Source of the DNA: Syntrophomonas sp. UBA1368
GTDB taxonomy: Bacteria; Bacillota; Syntrophomonadia; Syntrophomonadales; Syntrophomonadaceae
Assembly: GCA_002305965.1 (NCBI GenBank)
Contig: DBRM01000080.1
Location: 70,240 to 122,710, forward strand
Reading direction: 5' to 3'
Length of the DNA: 52,471 nt
Position 1 is the first letter of the stretch. Every line of letters begins with the position of its first letter. Both the position numbers and the translations under genes were made by a program. This document shows, in pieces, positions 25,395 to 33,809 of this stretch. The notes beneath the pieces are model-generated. The model had not been told where the DNA came from. It made no database searches and was given only the letters and a program-made list of their open reading frames with translations.

Positions 25395-26081
25395 TTAAGG
25401 ATTTTGAAAGCGGGACAAAGTCAACTCAAAAATCAGTTTTGCAGCCAGTACATCTTCCTGGGAATTGCTGCTGGCTGCAACGATGGCAATGCCACTGTCA
25501 GTTTTCTGATAATGCTGCCAGATCCTTTCTGCGGCTGCCAATGCTGGTTCCATGCCTTTTTTATTCTTGCTGCGGGCAACAGTTCCGGTATATACCTGGG
25601 AAGTAAAAAGAAAGGCAGCATCATAGGCCACCCCCCCGGTATCAGAAGCAGCGACAACCACCCGGTTCTCAAAGTCAGCCAGTTTATAAATTTCGGCCCC
25701 CAGATTGGGCAAAACTTTTTCAATAAAGGCTTGTTCCTTCTCTAACCCCCTGATCAGCTTTTGACAGCGGGCCAGCCTTCCCTCATCATCACCTGCCCGG
25801 GGTTCAGCAATCAAAATGATATTGGTTCCATTCTCTTTCGCCAAACGTCCTGCTGCCATTCCCACATGTTCCGGTGCAGTTTCTACAGGAGCGCGGGTAA
25901 CATCAGGGCTGGCACCAAATACAGCTAATGCTCCGGCATCGATTGCACTTTCAAGGCTGGTGGACATATCGATAATATCGATGATCATCACCAGCATGCC
26001 TTCACGCGCCGCTTGCTGCGCACCACTGGCATCAGCACTTAAAATGATCTTTGGTAACTTTCCCGTAATATCCACCTCCAC
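25395..26081 (-). CDS. Conserved protein of unknown function
   Basis: 228 residues, soluble, no signal peptide. Recognisable pieces are a hydrophobic strand ending in Asp (MLVMIIDIIDMSTSLESAID), a Gly-rich strand turn (ALAVFGASPDVTRAP), and an acidic stretch AEPRAGDDEGRLARCQKLI; a later segment reads VVVAASDTGGVAYDAAFLFT. The DIIDMSTSLESAIDAGA stretch faintly resembles the start of the ComB (2-phosphosulfolactate phosphatase) fold, but key residues are not convincing and I would not transfer that function. It overlaps the EndoQ-like gene by 50 bases, so the two are coupled. Start probably one of the GTGs near 26081. Confidence 0.65.
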   Translation of the reverse strand: MEVDITGKLPKIILSADASGAQQAAREGMLVMIIDIIDMSTSLESAIDAGALAVFGASPDVTRAPVETAPEHVGMAAGRLAKENGTNIILIAEPRAGDDEGRLARCQKLIRGLEKEQAFIEKVLPNLGAEIYKLADFENRVVVAASDTGGVAYDAAFLFTSQVYTGTVARSKNKKGMEPALAAAERIWQHYQKTDSGIAIVAASSNSQEDVLAAKLIFELTLSRFQNP

Positions 26082-27210
26082 CTGGACTGATCGTCATCCG
26101 GCCACTGCGCATCTGTTCAATTTGTCGTGCAACAACTTCTCCGCCCAGTTTAGCAATGACTTGTATATCAGCTCTTTCGAGAATTTCGATTTCATTATCG
26201 AAGTATTTTTTCAGCTTTTCTATCGTTTTGGGTCCTGCTCCCGGTAATGCCCTTAAAGGGACCCGGTAATAATAAGGCGGCCTCCCGGTAGGATGATGGG
26301 GTTCCTCGTAATCCCGTATTTCCACAATACGATCCATCACGCCTTTGACCATATTGGGATTTCCACAGGTCGGGCAAACCTTTACCGGCGGTTGTTCTGA
26401 AGTGATAAGTTTACAGTCATTGCAATAAGAGCGGTGATATTTTCCCAGTAAGGGATCCATCCCAAAATTGGCGATAACTTTCCTTCCCTCTTTGTTTTGC
26501 AGTGCCCATTTGAGTTCAGTAAAATTCTTTTCGCCCATTCGCAGCAAGTTATATTCCCGGGCAATATTGGCTGATGAGTGGGCGTCAGAATTTGATACAT
26601 AAGTGTACCCTCTGGTTTCTTTCAGCATATCTGCCATAAAAGTATCCGCACTCAAACCCAGCTCCAGCGCAAATATCTGATCCGTGTCCGCTCCCAGCCG
26701 GGGGCGTATTTTATCGGTCCAATACCCATAGATCCCCTTATAAGGAGTAAAGGCATGGGCCGGGCAGAAGATACCTTCTGTCAATCGGGATAAATTGATC
26801 AGTTCCCCGATACTTACCCGGGCTTTCTGCGTGGATAAAGACATATTCCTGACACGGGTTCTAAGATACTTATGGATGGTTTTCAATTGTTCCAGCCCCG
26901 GAACATAAATCAGGCTATGAAACCCTTCCCTGCTCTCTATTTCTGCCCCGGCTATCAATAATACCCCATTACGGGCCAGAAACCCTCCGGCCGGGAGTGC
27001 CTGCAGCTGTCCTTCCTTCAGCATAGTTTCTATTTCTGCCAGGACATTGGTACAGGCACAATCTATTACACCAACCACATCCAGTCCCTTTTCTCTGGCA
27101 TCCCGGTATAAGACGGTTTTTAAATCCAATTGCCGGGAGGCGGTTATTTTTACAGGTTTACCCCCGGCAGCGCCAATATGAATATGTAAATCGGCATATA
27201 TCTTTTGCAA
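26032..27210 (-). CDS. EndoQ-type PHP-domain endonuclease
   Basis: 392 residues. N-terminal PHP domain with metal-binding YADLHIHIGAAGG and later SNSDAHSSANIAREYN; between them CPAHAFTPYKGIYGYW carries another His. A zinc ribbon follows, CNDC and CPTC about 16 residues apart (about residues 268-287), then a helix-hairpin-helix LPGAGPKTIEKLKKYF (about 330). This layout is that of endonuclease Q, first described in Thermococcales, which nicks DNA 5' of deaminated bases such as uracil and hypoxanthine; homologues occur in some Firmicutes. The C-terminus has a Gly-rich tail (ISPGGGGYYG). Located between nudF and the 25395 gene. Confidence 0.85.
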   Translation of the reverse strand: MQKIYADLHIHIGAAGGKPVKITASRQLDLKTVLYRDAREKGLDVVGVIDCACTNVLAEIETMLKEGQLQALPAGGFLARNGVLLIAGAEIESREGFHSLIYVPGLEQLKTIHKYLRTRVRNMSLSTQKARVSIGELINLSRLTEGIFCPAHAFTPYKGIYGYWTDKIRPRLGADTDQIFALELGLSADTFMADMLKETRGYTYVSNSDAHSSANIAREYNLLRMGEKNFTELKWALQNKEGRKVIANFGMDPLLGKYHRSYCNDCKLITSEQPPVKVCPTCGNPNMVKGVMDRIVEIRDYEEPHHPTGRPPYYYRVPLRALPGAGPKTIEKLKKYFDNEIEILERADIQVIAKLGGEVVARQIEQMRSGRMTISPGGGGYYGKVTKDHFKC

Positions 27211-27213
27211 GCT

Positions 27214-27753
27214 TTACCTCCCCGCCAATAGTTTCAAGGCATATTGGATGCCAATTATACTTTTTCCGTCTTTGATATCCCCGGAAAATATGGCTTCATA
27301 AGCTTCAGCTAAAGGCAGTTTGACCGTGTACAAAAACTCATCCTGATCAGTATGTTTATCTCCTTCAGTAAATCCAGTGGCCAAAAACAAGTGCAATTTC
27401 TCTGTAACAAATCCCGGGGCACTGTAATAAGATAAAATGCTTTCCCATTTTTGCGCCTTAAGGCCGGTTTCTTCAGCCAGTTCGCGTTTGGCACATTCCA
27501 GCGGGTCTTCTCCCTTTTCCAACGTCCCCGCCGGAATTTCCATTAAAATTTCTTCCACCGCTTTACGGTATTGTTTGACCATCCATATATTCTGATTCTC
27601 ATCAATGGCAACAATCGCAACGGCGCCCGGGTGCTCCACAATTTCACGGGTACTTTCATTGCCATCCGGGAGGACTACCCGATCGATCCTCAAATTTATT
27701 ATTCTGCCTTGAAATATGTCCTGTGAATCTATGGTTTTCTCAAATAGTTCCAT
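27214..27753 (-). CDS. nudF: ADP-ribose pyrophosphatase (Nudix hydrolase)
   Basis: 179 residues. The Nudix box is complete: G at GTLEKGEDPLECAKRE, then LAEETGL (pattern GX5EX7REUXEEXGU). Flanking ADP-ribose features include a Pro-rich loop SYYSAPGFVTEKLHLFLATG after the box. It hydrolyses ADP-ribose to AMP and ribose-5-phosphate. Length and order match B. subtilis NudF (YqkG), which lies near spoIIM there too. It is the first gene of the unit read through endoQ (3-base gap) to 25395. Confidence 0.93.
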   Translation of the reverse strand: MELFEKTIDSQDIFQGRIINLRIDRVVLPDGNESTREIVEHPGAVAIVAIDENQNIWMVKQYRKAVEEILMEIPAGTLEKGEDPLECAKRELAEETGLKAQKWESILSYYSAPGFVTEKLHLFLATGFTEGDKHTDQDEFLYTVKLPLAEAYEAIFSGDIKDGKSIIGIQYALKLLAGR

Positions 27754-27771
27754 ATTTTAACACTCCTTAGA

Positions 27772-27800
27772 GAATACTATATTACCTTTATGCATAAACT
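27772..27800 (+). promoter_or_regulatory. Possible sigma-E promoter for the 41-codon ORF
   Basis: GAATACT (27772-27778) and CATAAACT (27793-27800) are 14 bases apart. The sigma-E pattern in Bacillus is KMATATT, 14-15 bases, CATACANT, so each box has one mismatch. The expected transcription start (about 27807) falls at the Shine-Dalgarno GAGGTG, which would leave almost no leader; that weakens the case. Confidence 0.35.
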
Positions 27801-27818
27801 TAGACCGAGGTGATTTGG

Positions 27819-27944
27819 ATGAATTTAACAATTACTAAACAAGGACTTAAACTGATCTGCAAAGTAAAAGATCTGGAAAAACTCTTCTGTGATTGGCCGG
27901 GTGAAATGACTTTGAGCGATTTCATATTTCTGCACACCCATTAA
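27819..27944 (+). CDS. Small ORF, 41 residues, unknown
   Basis: ATG at 27819 is 6 bases after GAGGTG and the frame runs to TAA at 27942. The product begins MNLTITKQGLKLICKVKDLE and ends FCDWPGEMTLSDFIFLHTH; it is amphipathic, has two cysteines and no membrane span. I do not recognise it. It is on the plus strand, opposite to all neighbours, divergent from nudF and convergent with the DUF3866 gene (8-base gap). The good ribosome site and the sigma-E-like boxes upstream argue that it is real; its small size argues for caution. Confidence 0.5.
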   Translation: MNLTITKQGLKLICKVKDLEKLFCDWPGEMTLSDFIFLHTH

Positions 27945-27952
27945 TCCAAAAC

Positions 27953-29050
27953 TTATGCCCAGTTGACCCGAGCAAATTTTTCCCCTTTTACGATCTTGCC
28001 GGTCAGCTGGGCTGCCGCTGCTAAACTGAGGAAGAAATCAGGATCTTCCTCTGCGCCCCGTCCCATAGTCGTAATCCGGTGTGAATCCGTGGCCAGATAA
28101 TCCAGACCATTACTTACTTTTTCTACACTGCAAAAATATTTATCCAATAACTTTGCCTGTCGCAACTGGCCAAGTATATAGGCTGTCTTATCCTCCTCCA
28201 ATTCCGGCAGCGGCAAAACAGCTTCCACCCGGCATACTTTCGAAAGAACTGTTATCGTATGGTGACTGATACCTTGATGACGCTGCCTTTTATCAGCAAA
28301 ACTTATGCGGGGAACCGCAACAGGTACTCCCCCTAATGCTTCAATAGCATTTAGGATTTCCCCCTGTTCTATGCCAGTGAATCCCCATTTGGTTCCGGTA
28401 CCTACAATCCCAGGACCCATACCTGCAATAATAACATCTGGTTCAAAAGCAATTTTCGCCGCTAATAGACCGGAATATATATTAACCGCTTCCAGATCGC
28501 CTCCGAAGGCATGCCCGATGGTCACCGTCCCGCAAAGCAGCCGTTCTTTTTTCAGCCATTCCACCGTTTCGCTGAAAGCAATGGGAAGTGCTGCCCCATC
28601 AGTCATTATATAGGCAACCTTGAGATTATCTTCCCTGAGTTTCAGACATAAAGGCGCCAGCATGGAATGCAGAGTTACGGCCAGTACCGGCGTTTTATCC
28701 AGACTTTCTGCCGTTAAAAGCTGTTCATGAAATGGACTGTCCGGTTCTTCTGCACTAAGTACTTTTATTTGCATCGGAGTATAGCGCATTTTCATGATAT
28801 GGCCCCCGGGTCTGACTGAATGCTGCACATGATTCAAATTGGCCAGCACAAAATGATAACCACCGGAGCCCAGTTTTAAAGATACGGCAGTCGTATTCAG
28901 GAGAACCTGGTCACCCGGCAGGAGAGGTGGCGTCAACCCGTTAAAGGCGATGCACTTTTCTTCGGCACCATCAACCATCGCCCAATATGCTGAGATATCA
29001 GGCCGGGAAAATATTTCTTCAACAATGATCGCTTTTTTTAATTCCAGCAT
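27953..29050 (-). CDS. DUF3866 family protein
   Basis: About 365 residues, soluble. The opening (ELKKAIIVEEIFSRPDISAY), the repeated LNTTAVSLKLGSGGYHFVLA with NLNHVQHSVRPGGHIMKMRY, and the Gly-rich VIIAGMGPGIVGTGTKWGFT are typical of the DUF3866 proteins found in Clostridia and Actinobacteria. No function is known. The start at ATG 29050 has GAGGG 7 bases ahead; an ATG at 29068 that overlaps the stop of the peptidase gene (ATGA) is the alternative. It is the last gene of the cluster starting at 33727. Confidence 0.85.
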   Translation of the reverse strand: MLELKKAIIVEEIFSRPDISAYWAMVDGAEEKCIAFNGLTPPLLPGDQVLLNTTAVSLKLGSGGYHFVLANLNHVQHSVRPGGHIMKMRYTPMQIKVLSAEEPDSPFHEQLLTAESLDKTPVLAVTLHSMLAPLCLKLREDNLKVAYIMTDGAALPIAFSETVEWLKKERLLCGTVTIGHAFGGDLEAVNIYSGLLAAKIAFEPDVIIAGMGPGIVGTGTKWGFTGIEQGEILNAIEALGGVPVAVPRISFADKRQRHQGISHHTITVLSKVCRVEAVLPLPELEEDKTAYILGQLRQAKLLDKYFCSVEKVSNGLDYLATDSHRITTMGRGAEEDPDFFLSLAAAAQLTGKIVKGEKFARVNWA

Positions 29051-29064
29051 TCCATTCCCTCGGT

Positions 29065-30183
29065 TCATAAACTGCAATACTCTTCGAGGATTGCCAGGAT
29101 CAACCTGACATCATCAATTAAATCATGGATCTTAATATATTCCTCTGTTGTATGCACATTCTGCATCCCAATTCCCAGATTGGCACAGGGAATATGTGCA
29201 TTGATAATACTGGCATCACTTCCCCCGCCCGTTTCAATAAGTTCAAGGGGCAGGCCGATGTTTTCTATTGCTTTAATTGCCAGTTTGACCACCTTATCAT
29301 CCGGATTAAGCCTTACTTCAGGATACAAAAAACTCACCTTTACTTCCGCCTGACCGCCTCCTGCGGTTACACTGCCGATAAAAATCTCCCGCAAAGAGTG
29401 GGTAAGTTGGTCCAGCTTTTCTCTTTTTAAGCTCCTGGCTTCACCGCGGACTGAACAATAATCGGGTACTATGTTGCGCGCCTGGCCTCCGCTGATAACA
29501 CCAAAATTACAGGTGGTTTCTTCATCTATCCGCCCGCTGGGCATTTGCGCCATAGCAGCTGCGGCAAGCTTTATGGCATTGACCCCCTGTTCCGGTTGAA
29601 TACCGGCATGAGCAGCTTTTCCATAGGCGATGTATTCTATTTCGTTCTGGCAGGGAGATTTAATAATAATCGTTCCGGGACTGCCGCCGCCATCCAGCGT
29701 ATAGCCGAGCCGGGCATTTAATCTGCTGTAATCGAATCGTTTTGCCCCCTGCAAACCCTGTTCTTCACTCACCGTTAACAAGATTTCCAGGGGCGGGCAT
29801 ACCAGCTGGTTTTCTGTGATAATATCAACACTTTCCAATAAAGCAGCAATGGCAGCTTTATCATCTGCTCCCAAAATCGTTCCCCCGGCACTCCTTATCA
29901 CTTCATTGTTCTCAATGACAGCTTTAATATTCCGGCCCGGTTCAACTGTATCCATGTGGGCAGATAAAAGTACCGGCTGCAGATCATTCTCACCAGATTT
30001 CCTCAGGAGAAGATTCCCTGAAGTCCCGCCGGAAGTAATGCCTGCGTCATCTTCCTCGGCAATAAACCCCCTTTTTTCAAATTCATTCCGGATATAGTCA
30101 CGGAATTCATGTTCCTGTCCGGAAACCGAACTGATTGCCGTCATTTCCATAAAACTATTGATCAAACGTTCACGGTTAACCAT
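29065..30183 (-). CDS. M20 family metallopeptidase (tripeptidase T-like)
   Basis: About 372 residues. Zinc-site motifs of the M20 family are present: LLSAHMDTVEPG (His/Asp), GADDKAAIAALLE (bridging Asp), TVSEEQGLQGAK (catalytic Glu pair), and NVHTTEEYIKIHD near the C-terminus; the lid domain includes KAAHAGIQPEQGVNAIKLAA. Closest in layout to peptidase T/YqjE aminopeptidases that act on short peptides. ATG 30183 follows AAGGAG by 9 bases and overlaps the end of the MraY-like gene by 8 bases; an open frame further upstream lies within that gene. Confidence 0.88.
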   Translation of the reverse strand: MVNRERLINSFMEMTAISSVSGQEHEFRDYIRNEFEKRGFIAEEDDAGITSGGTSGNLLLRKSGENDLQPVLLSAHMDTVEPGRNIKAVIENNEVIRSAGGTILGADDKAAIAALLESVDIITENQLVCPPLEILLTVSEEQGLQGAKRFDYSRLNARLGYTLDGGGSPGTIIIKSPCQNEIEYIAYGKAAHAGIQPEQGVNAIKLAAAAMAQMPSGRIDEETTCNFGVISGGQARNIVPDYCSVRGEARSLKREKLDQLTHSLREIFIGSVTAGGGQAEVKVSFLYPEVRLNPDDKVVKLAIKAIENIGLPLELIETGGGSDASIINAHIPCANLGIGMQNVHTTEEYIKIHDLIDDVRLILAILEEYCSL

Positions 30184-31009
30184 TCTGCCTGCTCCTTCCC
30201 AGCTCATCCAGCCTTTTTAAAAGCTTGTTATTATTAATGGTGGTAGTCAAAGAATATTTTTCGGTATAAAGGTGGATACCCACTAAAAATGCCAGGACTC
30301 CAAGTCTTGCCGGCCAGGATAAGCTCACCACGCTGAAATAGCCCAGTGCCATCCCCAATACATTGGAGCCGGCATCACCCATCATTACATTAGCTTTTAA
30401 ATCGTCTCTAAAATAATATAATACTGCTCCGCTTAAAGCTGCGATCAGCATCCATTCCACCCGTCCGCCGGCAATCACAATGATCACCAGCAGGAAAAGA
30501 AAATAAGCCTTTACTGCCCTGCCCGGTCTTAAATCAAATAGATTCATCAGATTTGCTGACAAAGCAATAATAAAAGTGTTTAATAATATCTCCGGCCAGC
30601 TCCCTTCAAGGGAAAAAGCTATAAAGAAAGCCAGCAGGCCTCCGCCCAAAGCTTTAAGTCCGCCTGTGGTCAGACGTCCTTTGAATAAAGCGCTAAAATG
30701 CCCTTTAAATCCCAGAGCATCCCTTTGACCCAGCATATCATCGATAAAGCCCAGAAAAGACATGGTTACTGCCGCTAGAACGAACAAATGGTACGAAATG
30801 TCGTACCATCCTGATAAATCTATTAAGGTAAAGACAATGATCAGGGCAAAAGGGAAACTGATTCCCGCGCTGACGGGGATATCAATGTTCAGATAATTTT
30901 TCCTGACCGCTTTGGTTTCCCTCAGCATATCTATCAAAAAAAACAGGATTAATGCTTCCACCAGGATCCCGGCAAAAAAAGCTATCAAAGCCATGGGTAA
31001 AATATTCAC
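30176..31009 (-). CDS. MraY/WecA-like polyprenyl-phosphate glycosyl-1-phosphate transferase
   Basis: 277-residue membrane protein with about nine helices. Catalytic-site motifs of the family are visible: FLGFIDDMLGQRDALGFKGH (DD pair), ANLMNLFDLRPGRAVKAYF (N and D), and VMMGDAGSNVLGMALGYFSV (DAGS). It is shorter than MraY (about 320) and lacks the HHH loop, so it is probably not the peptidoglycan enzyme but a related transferase. It overlaps the GT2 gene by 4 bases, which suggests the two act on one lipid-linked glycan. Confidence 0.75.
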   Translation of the reverse strand: MNILPMALIAFFAGILVEALILFFLIDMLRETKAVRKNYLNIDIPVSAGISFPFALIIVFTLIDLSGWYDISYHLFVLAAVTMSFLGFIDDMLGQRDALGFKGHFSALFKGRLTTGGLKALGGGLLAFFIAFSLEGSWPEILLNTFIIALSANLMNLFDLRPGRAVKAYFLFLLVIIVIAGGRVEWMLIAALSGAVLYYFRDDLKANVMMGDAGSNVLGMALGYFSVVSLSWPARLGVLAFLVGIHLYTEKYSLTTTINNNKLLKRLDELGRSRQNG

Positions 31010-31683
31010 CGTTTATTCCTCCCTGATTCAGCTATGATCACTTTTATCACATCAATGAACTGGCGGCCCCGGTGGAGAAATCCTTTTAAATCACGGCCGG
31101 TTTCACTATGCGTCATGGTGGTCGGCACTTCCACCAATTTAAAGTCCTTTTGCAGTGCCCTTAAGGTCATGCCCAATTCCACTCCATATGCCTCGCGAAA
31201 AGGCGTCACGGCCTGTAATACTTCTCTGGTCATAGCCCGCTGCCCGCTAAGGGGAGAAACCACTTCTACCTGTCCGGTCTTTTTTATCGCCCGCCGGGCA
31301 GTATTTTTGACCAGACCAAAACCGCCTTTTTTTTGTGCCGGCGGGAAAGCAGCTATGGCCAGATCGGCCTCTCCATTAATGATCGGCTGAAGTATCAAGC
31401 CTACTTGTTCAGCACATTCTCCCAGGTCGGCATCGATAAAAGCGACGATATCCGTTTCAATAGTTTTTGCAGCAGCGTTCATGGCCCCGCCCTTGCCGCG
31501 ATTAGGGCTCAGTTTTAATACTTGTACTCCTGTCTTTTCCGCCAGTTCAGCAGTCTTATCAAGTGAACCGTCATCAACCACCAGGATTTTATTGATATGA
31601 TCGAGTTTTTGCACAGCTTTAATGGTTGCCTCAATGGTTTTCTCTTCATTAAACGCCGGAATGACCACTGTAATTGACTTCAT
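31006..31683 (-). CDS. Family 2 glycosyltransferase
   Basis: 225 residues, GT-A fold. N-terminal SITVVIPAFNEEKTIEATIK, nucleotide-sugar strand KILVVDDGSLDKTAELAEK, the RGKGGAMNAAAKTI segment and the metal-binding FIDADLGEC (DXD) are standard for DPG-synthase/dolichyl-phosphate-mannose-synthase-like enzymes. No membrane span, unlike DPMS with its C-terminal helix. It starts immediately after the MctB/SteB-like gene with no gap. Acceptor and sugar cannot be told. Confidence 0.85.
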   Translation of the reverse strand: MKSITVVIPAFNEEKTIEATIKAVQKLDHINKILVVDDGSLDKTAELAEKTGVQVLKLSPNRGKGGAMNAAAKTIETDIVAFIDADLGECAEQVGLILQPIINGEADLAIAAFPPAQKKGGFGLVKNTARRAIKKTGQVEVVSPLSGQRAMTREVLQAVTPFREAYGVELGMTLRALQKDFKLVEVPTTMTHSETGRDLKGFLHRGRQFIDVIKVIIAESGRNKR

Positions 31684-32586
31684 TTATTGCTGCTGCCCCC
31701 AAACGCTTTCAACCGGTAATGTCGGCATCAGTTTTTTAGCCGTAGATTTCATTCCATAATTGCCTGGCTCTCCAGCCATTGCAAAGACCAGGGAGATCTG
31801 CCCCAGGCTCAGTTCAATATTATCAATAGTGGTAATTTCTTTTTGCCCGTATTGATCCATGTATGAATATACTGCCTGATACTGTTCCACACCATATACT
31901 TTCATTTTGTTGGCATTCAGTTCATCGATCAATGCAGTATCAAAGGAATTCACGAAATAAAAGGAATAATCATTGGCCCCTCCCAGTATAATCACCCCTG
32001 CCAGTGGTGTTTGGTTGGCTCCGCTGAATTTGACCAGGTTATTATTCTGCAGGAATTCAATCACGGCAGGATCACCATGGTTTTGGATCACTGTCGCAAC
32101 ACTGCGGGCAATATATTGCCGCATGATATCCGGAGTAGCGTTCTCTTCCAATCCGTAAAACTCCTTAACCCGGCTCCTAACATCCTTGTCATGCAAACTA
32201 AGTCCTGATAAAACAACTGTTTTGGAGACAATATTGGCGCCTGCGCTGGCAAGGGCATTGATCATACCCGCCGGCAGGTCGTTATCTCCACTGATGACCA
32301 CTCCGATCTGCATACCTTGCAGCTGCCCATTGACTAAAGGAGGTAAAAGTGTCTGACTGTAGTTTTCATAATTACTGATTATTTTACTTTGCCGCTGGTT
32401 GTCTGCCGTTAAAACTTCTTCATTCTCCTGTATTTCATAAAACTGTTCTTCCAGCCGGTCAATCATTTTCTTTTGTTGTTCCACAATCAAATTATCGCCT
32501 ACGATCGTGCTTCCAATCAATATTCCCAGAGCCAGGGCCAAAAATACTGCCACAATAGAAGCAATATGATAGCGAAGATCGATCAT
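31684..32586 (-). CDS. MctB/SteB-like membrane protein
   Basis: 300 residues. One N-terminal membrane helix (YHIASIVAVFLALALGILIG, residues about 6-25) is followed by a coiled coil (LIVEQQKKMIDRLEEQFYEI, about 35-75) and an extracytoplasmic globular domain. This is the layout of the 'copper transporter MctB' Pfam family; in Corynebacterium a member, SteB, works with SteA in cell-division envelope remodelling. The neighbour upstream is a SteA homologue, so the division role seems more likely here than copper transport. It is a predicted type-II membrane protein. Confidence 0.8.
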   Translation of the reverse strand: MIDLRYHIASIVAVFLALALGILIGSTIVGDNLIVEQQKKMIDRLEEQFYEIQENEEVLTADNQRQSKIISNYENYSQTLLPPLVNGQLQGMQIGVVISGDNDLPAGMINALASAGANIVSKTVVLSGLSLHDKDVRSRVKEFYGLEENATPDIMRQYIARSVATVIQNHGDPAVIEFLQNNNLVKFSGANQTPLAGVIILGGANDYSFYFVNSFDTALIDELNANKMKVYGVEQYQAVYSYMDQYGQKEITTIDNIELSLGQISLVFAMAGEPGNYGMKSTAKKLMPTLPVESVWGQQQ

Positions 32587-32605
32587 TTTAATACACCTCA
32601 GTTAA

Positions 32606-33727
32606 TTAAAAATTAAACAGCAATTTAAATTGCAAAAGCAGCAGCCGGAAAAATGGTTTGGTTGCCGGAGATATTGCCAGAATCATGATAATAGGTACTA
32701 ATGCTCCCAGGAAAAGCTGCGCTAAGTATTTCGTCTGCAGGTTCTGTTTATATAATTGACTTACTCCGCGGGCATCAACCAAAATGGAACCAACTTTTAA
32801 TCTTACCAGAAAAGTACTGCCCATTCCTTTACGTCCTTTTTCCATAAAGTCAACCATATTGGAATGGGTTCCTACTGCCACGATCAAACTGGCACCGTAT
32901 TCCCAGGCTAAAATCATAGCCACATCTTCACTGGTACCCGGCATAGGAAAAATTTCAGCATTGATTCCCATGGCCTCCATACGCTCCATGCCGGGCGCTC
33001 TTTTGTCTGCATAAGCATGAACGATTATTTCTGCTCCGCTGTTAAGCGCCTCGTTAGAAACGCTGTCCATATCCCCGACAATGATATCCGGCTTTAAGCC
33101 AAATTCCAACAAGGCATCAGCGCCGCCGTCAACACCAATCAAAACCGGTTTCTCTTCCTGAATATAGGCGCTGATCGTACGCAAATCTTCTTTATAACTA
33201 CTGCCCCGCACCACGATAAGCACATGCCGGTTCAGCATGTTGATCTTCAGCTCAGGCACCTGTAAGTTGCCAAGCAGAATATCTTTTTCTTTCTTGGCGT
33301 ACTCAAGGGTATTTTCCACAAAGTGTTCCAGTTCCAATTGGCTGTTGGCATTGGCTTCTCTTAGCTTATCCTGAACATCTTCAAAGGTAAGCCAGTTTCC
33401 TTCAGCAACCAGACGGTTTCCCCAAAACACCTGATTCTCTCTTATTTCAAGCAAAACGCCTTCCTTGACGCTGCCGAAAATCTCTTCTCCCACCTGATCG
33501 AGAATCGGTATGCCTGCCTTTAGAATTTTAAAAGCACCTTTGGCATGATAGCGTCCGGTTATGGAAGGTTGCGCATTGATCACTGCCTGTGGTCTGATAT
33601 CGATTATGGAATTGGCTGCCACCTCATCAATATCGTCGTGATTAATAATTGCAATATCATTTTTTTTAAGGCGCTGCACCAGGTTTTTTGTGCGGCGATC
33701 CATGCGGGCTCTTCCTTTGATAGCCAT
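32606..33727 (-). CDS. steA: SteA-like cytokinetic protein (thiamin-pyrophosphokinase-like fold)
   Basis: 373 residues. A first domain (about residues 1-165) precedes a domain resembling thiamin pyrophosphokinase: VRGSSYKEDLRTISAYIQEE, VLIGVDGGADALLEFGLKPD, and IIVGDMDSVSNEALNSGAEI. The C-terminus has one hydrophobic segment (LAQLFLGALVPIIMILAIS, about 338-356) that would anchor it in the membrane with the bulk in the cytosol. COG4825/SteA proteins form a complex with SteB at the division site in Actinobacteria. True thiamin pyrophosphokinase activity is unlikely. First gene of a six-gene run to 27953. Confidence 0.85.
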   Translation of the reverse strand: MAIKGRARMDRRTKNLVQRLKKNDIAIINHDDIDEVAANSIIDIRPQAVINAQPSITGRYHAKGAFKILKAGIPILDQVGEEIFGSVKEGVLLEIRENQVFWGNRLVAEGNWLTFEDVQDKLREANANSQLELEHFVENTLEYAKKEKDILLGNLQVPELKINMLNRHVLIVVRGSSYKEDLRTISAYIQEEKPVLIGVDGGADALLEFGLKPDIIVGDMDSVSNEALNSGAEIIVHAYADKRAPGMERMEAMGINAEIFPMPGTSEDVAMILAWEYGASLIVAVGTHSNMVDFMEKGRKGMGSTFLVRLKVGSILVDARGVSQLYKQNLQTKYLAQLFLGALVPIIMILAISPATKPFFRLLLLQFKLLFNF

Positions 33728-33809
33728 ATTTCACTCCATTTGGAACAGCATTATTTTGAAATATATCTTACCACATCTTACTATAAATAAAAACTGAGAC
33801 CAGTTTACC

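Noticed and set aside
25395..26081. ComB (2-phosphosulfolactate phosphatase)
   Set aside because: Only one short stretch looks similar; conserved catalytic residues were not found by eye.
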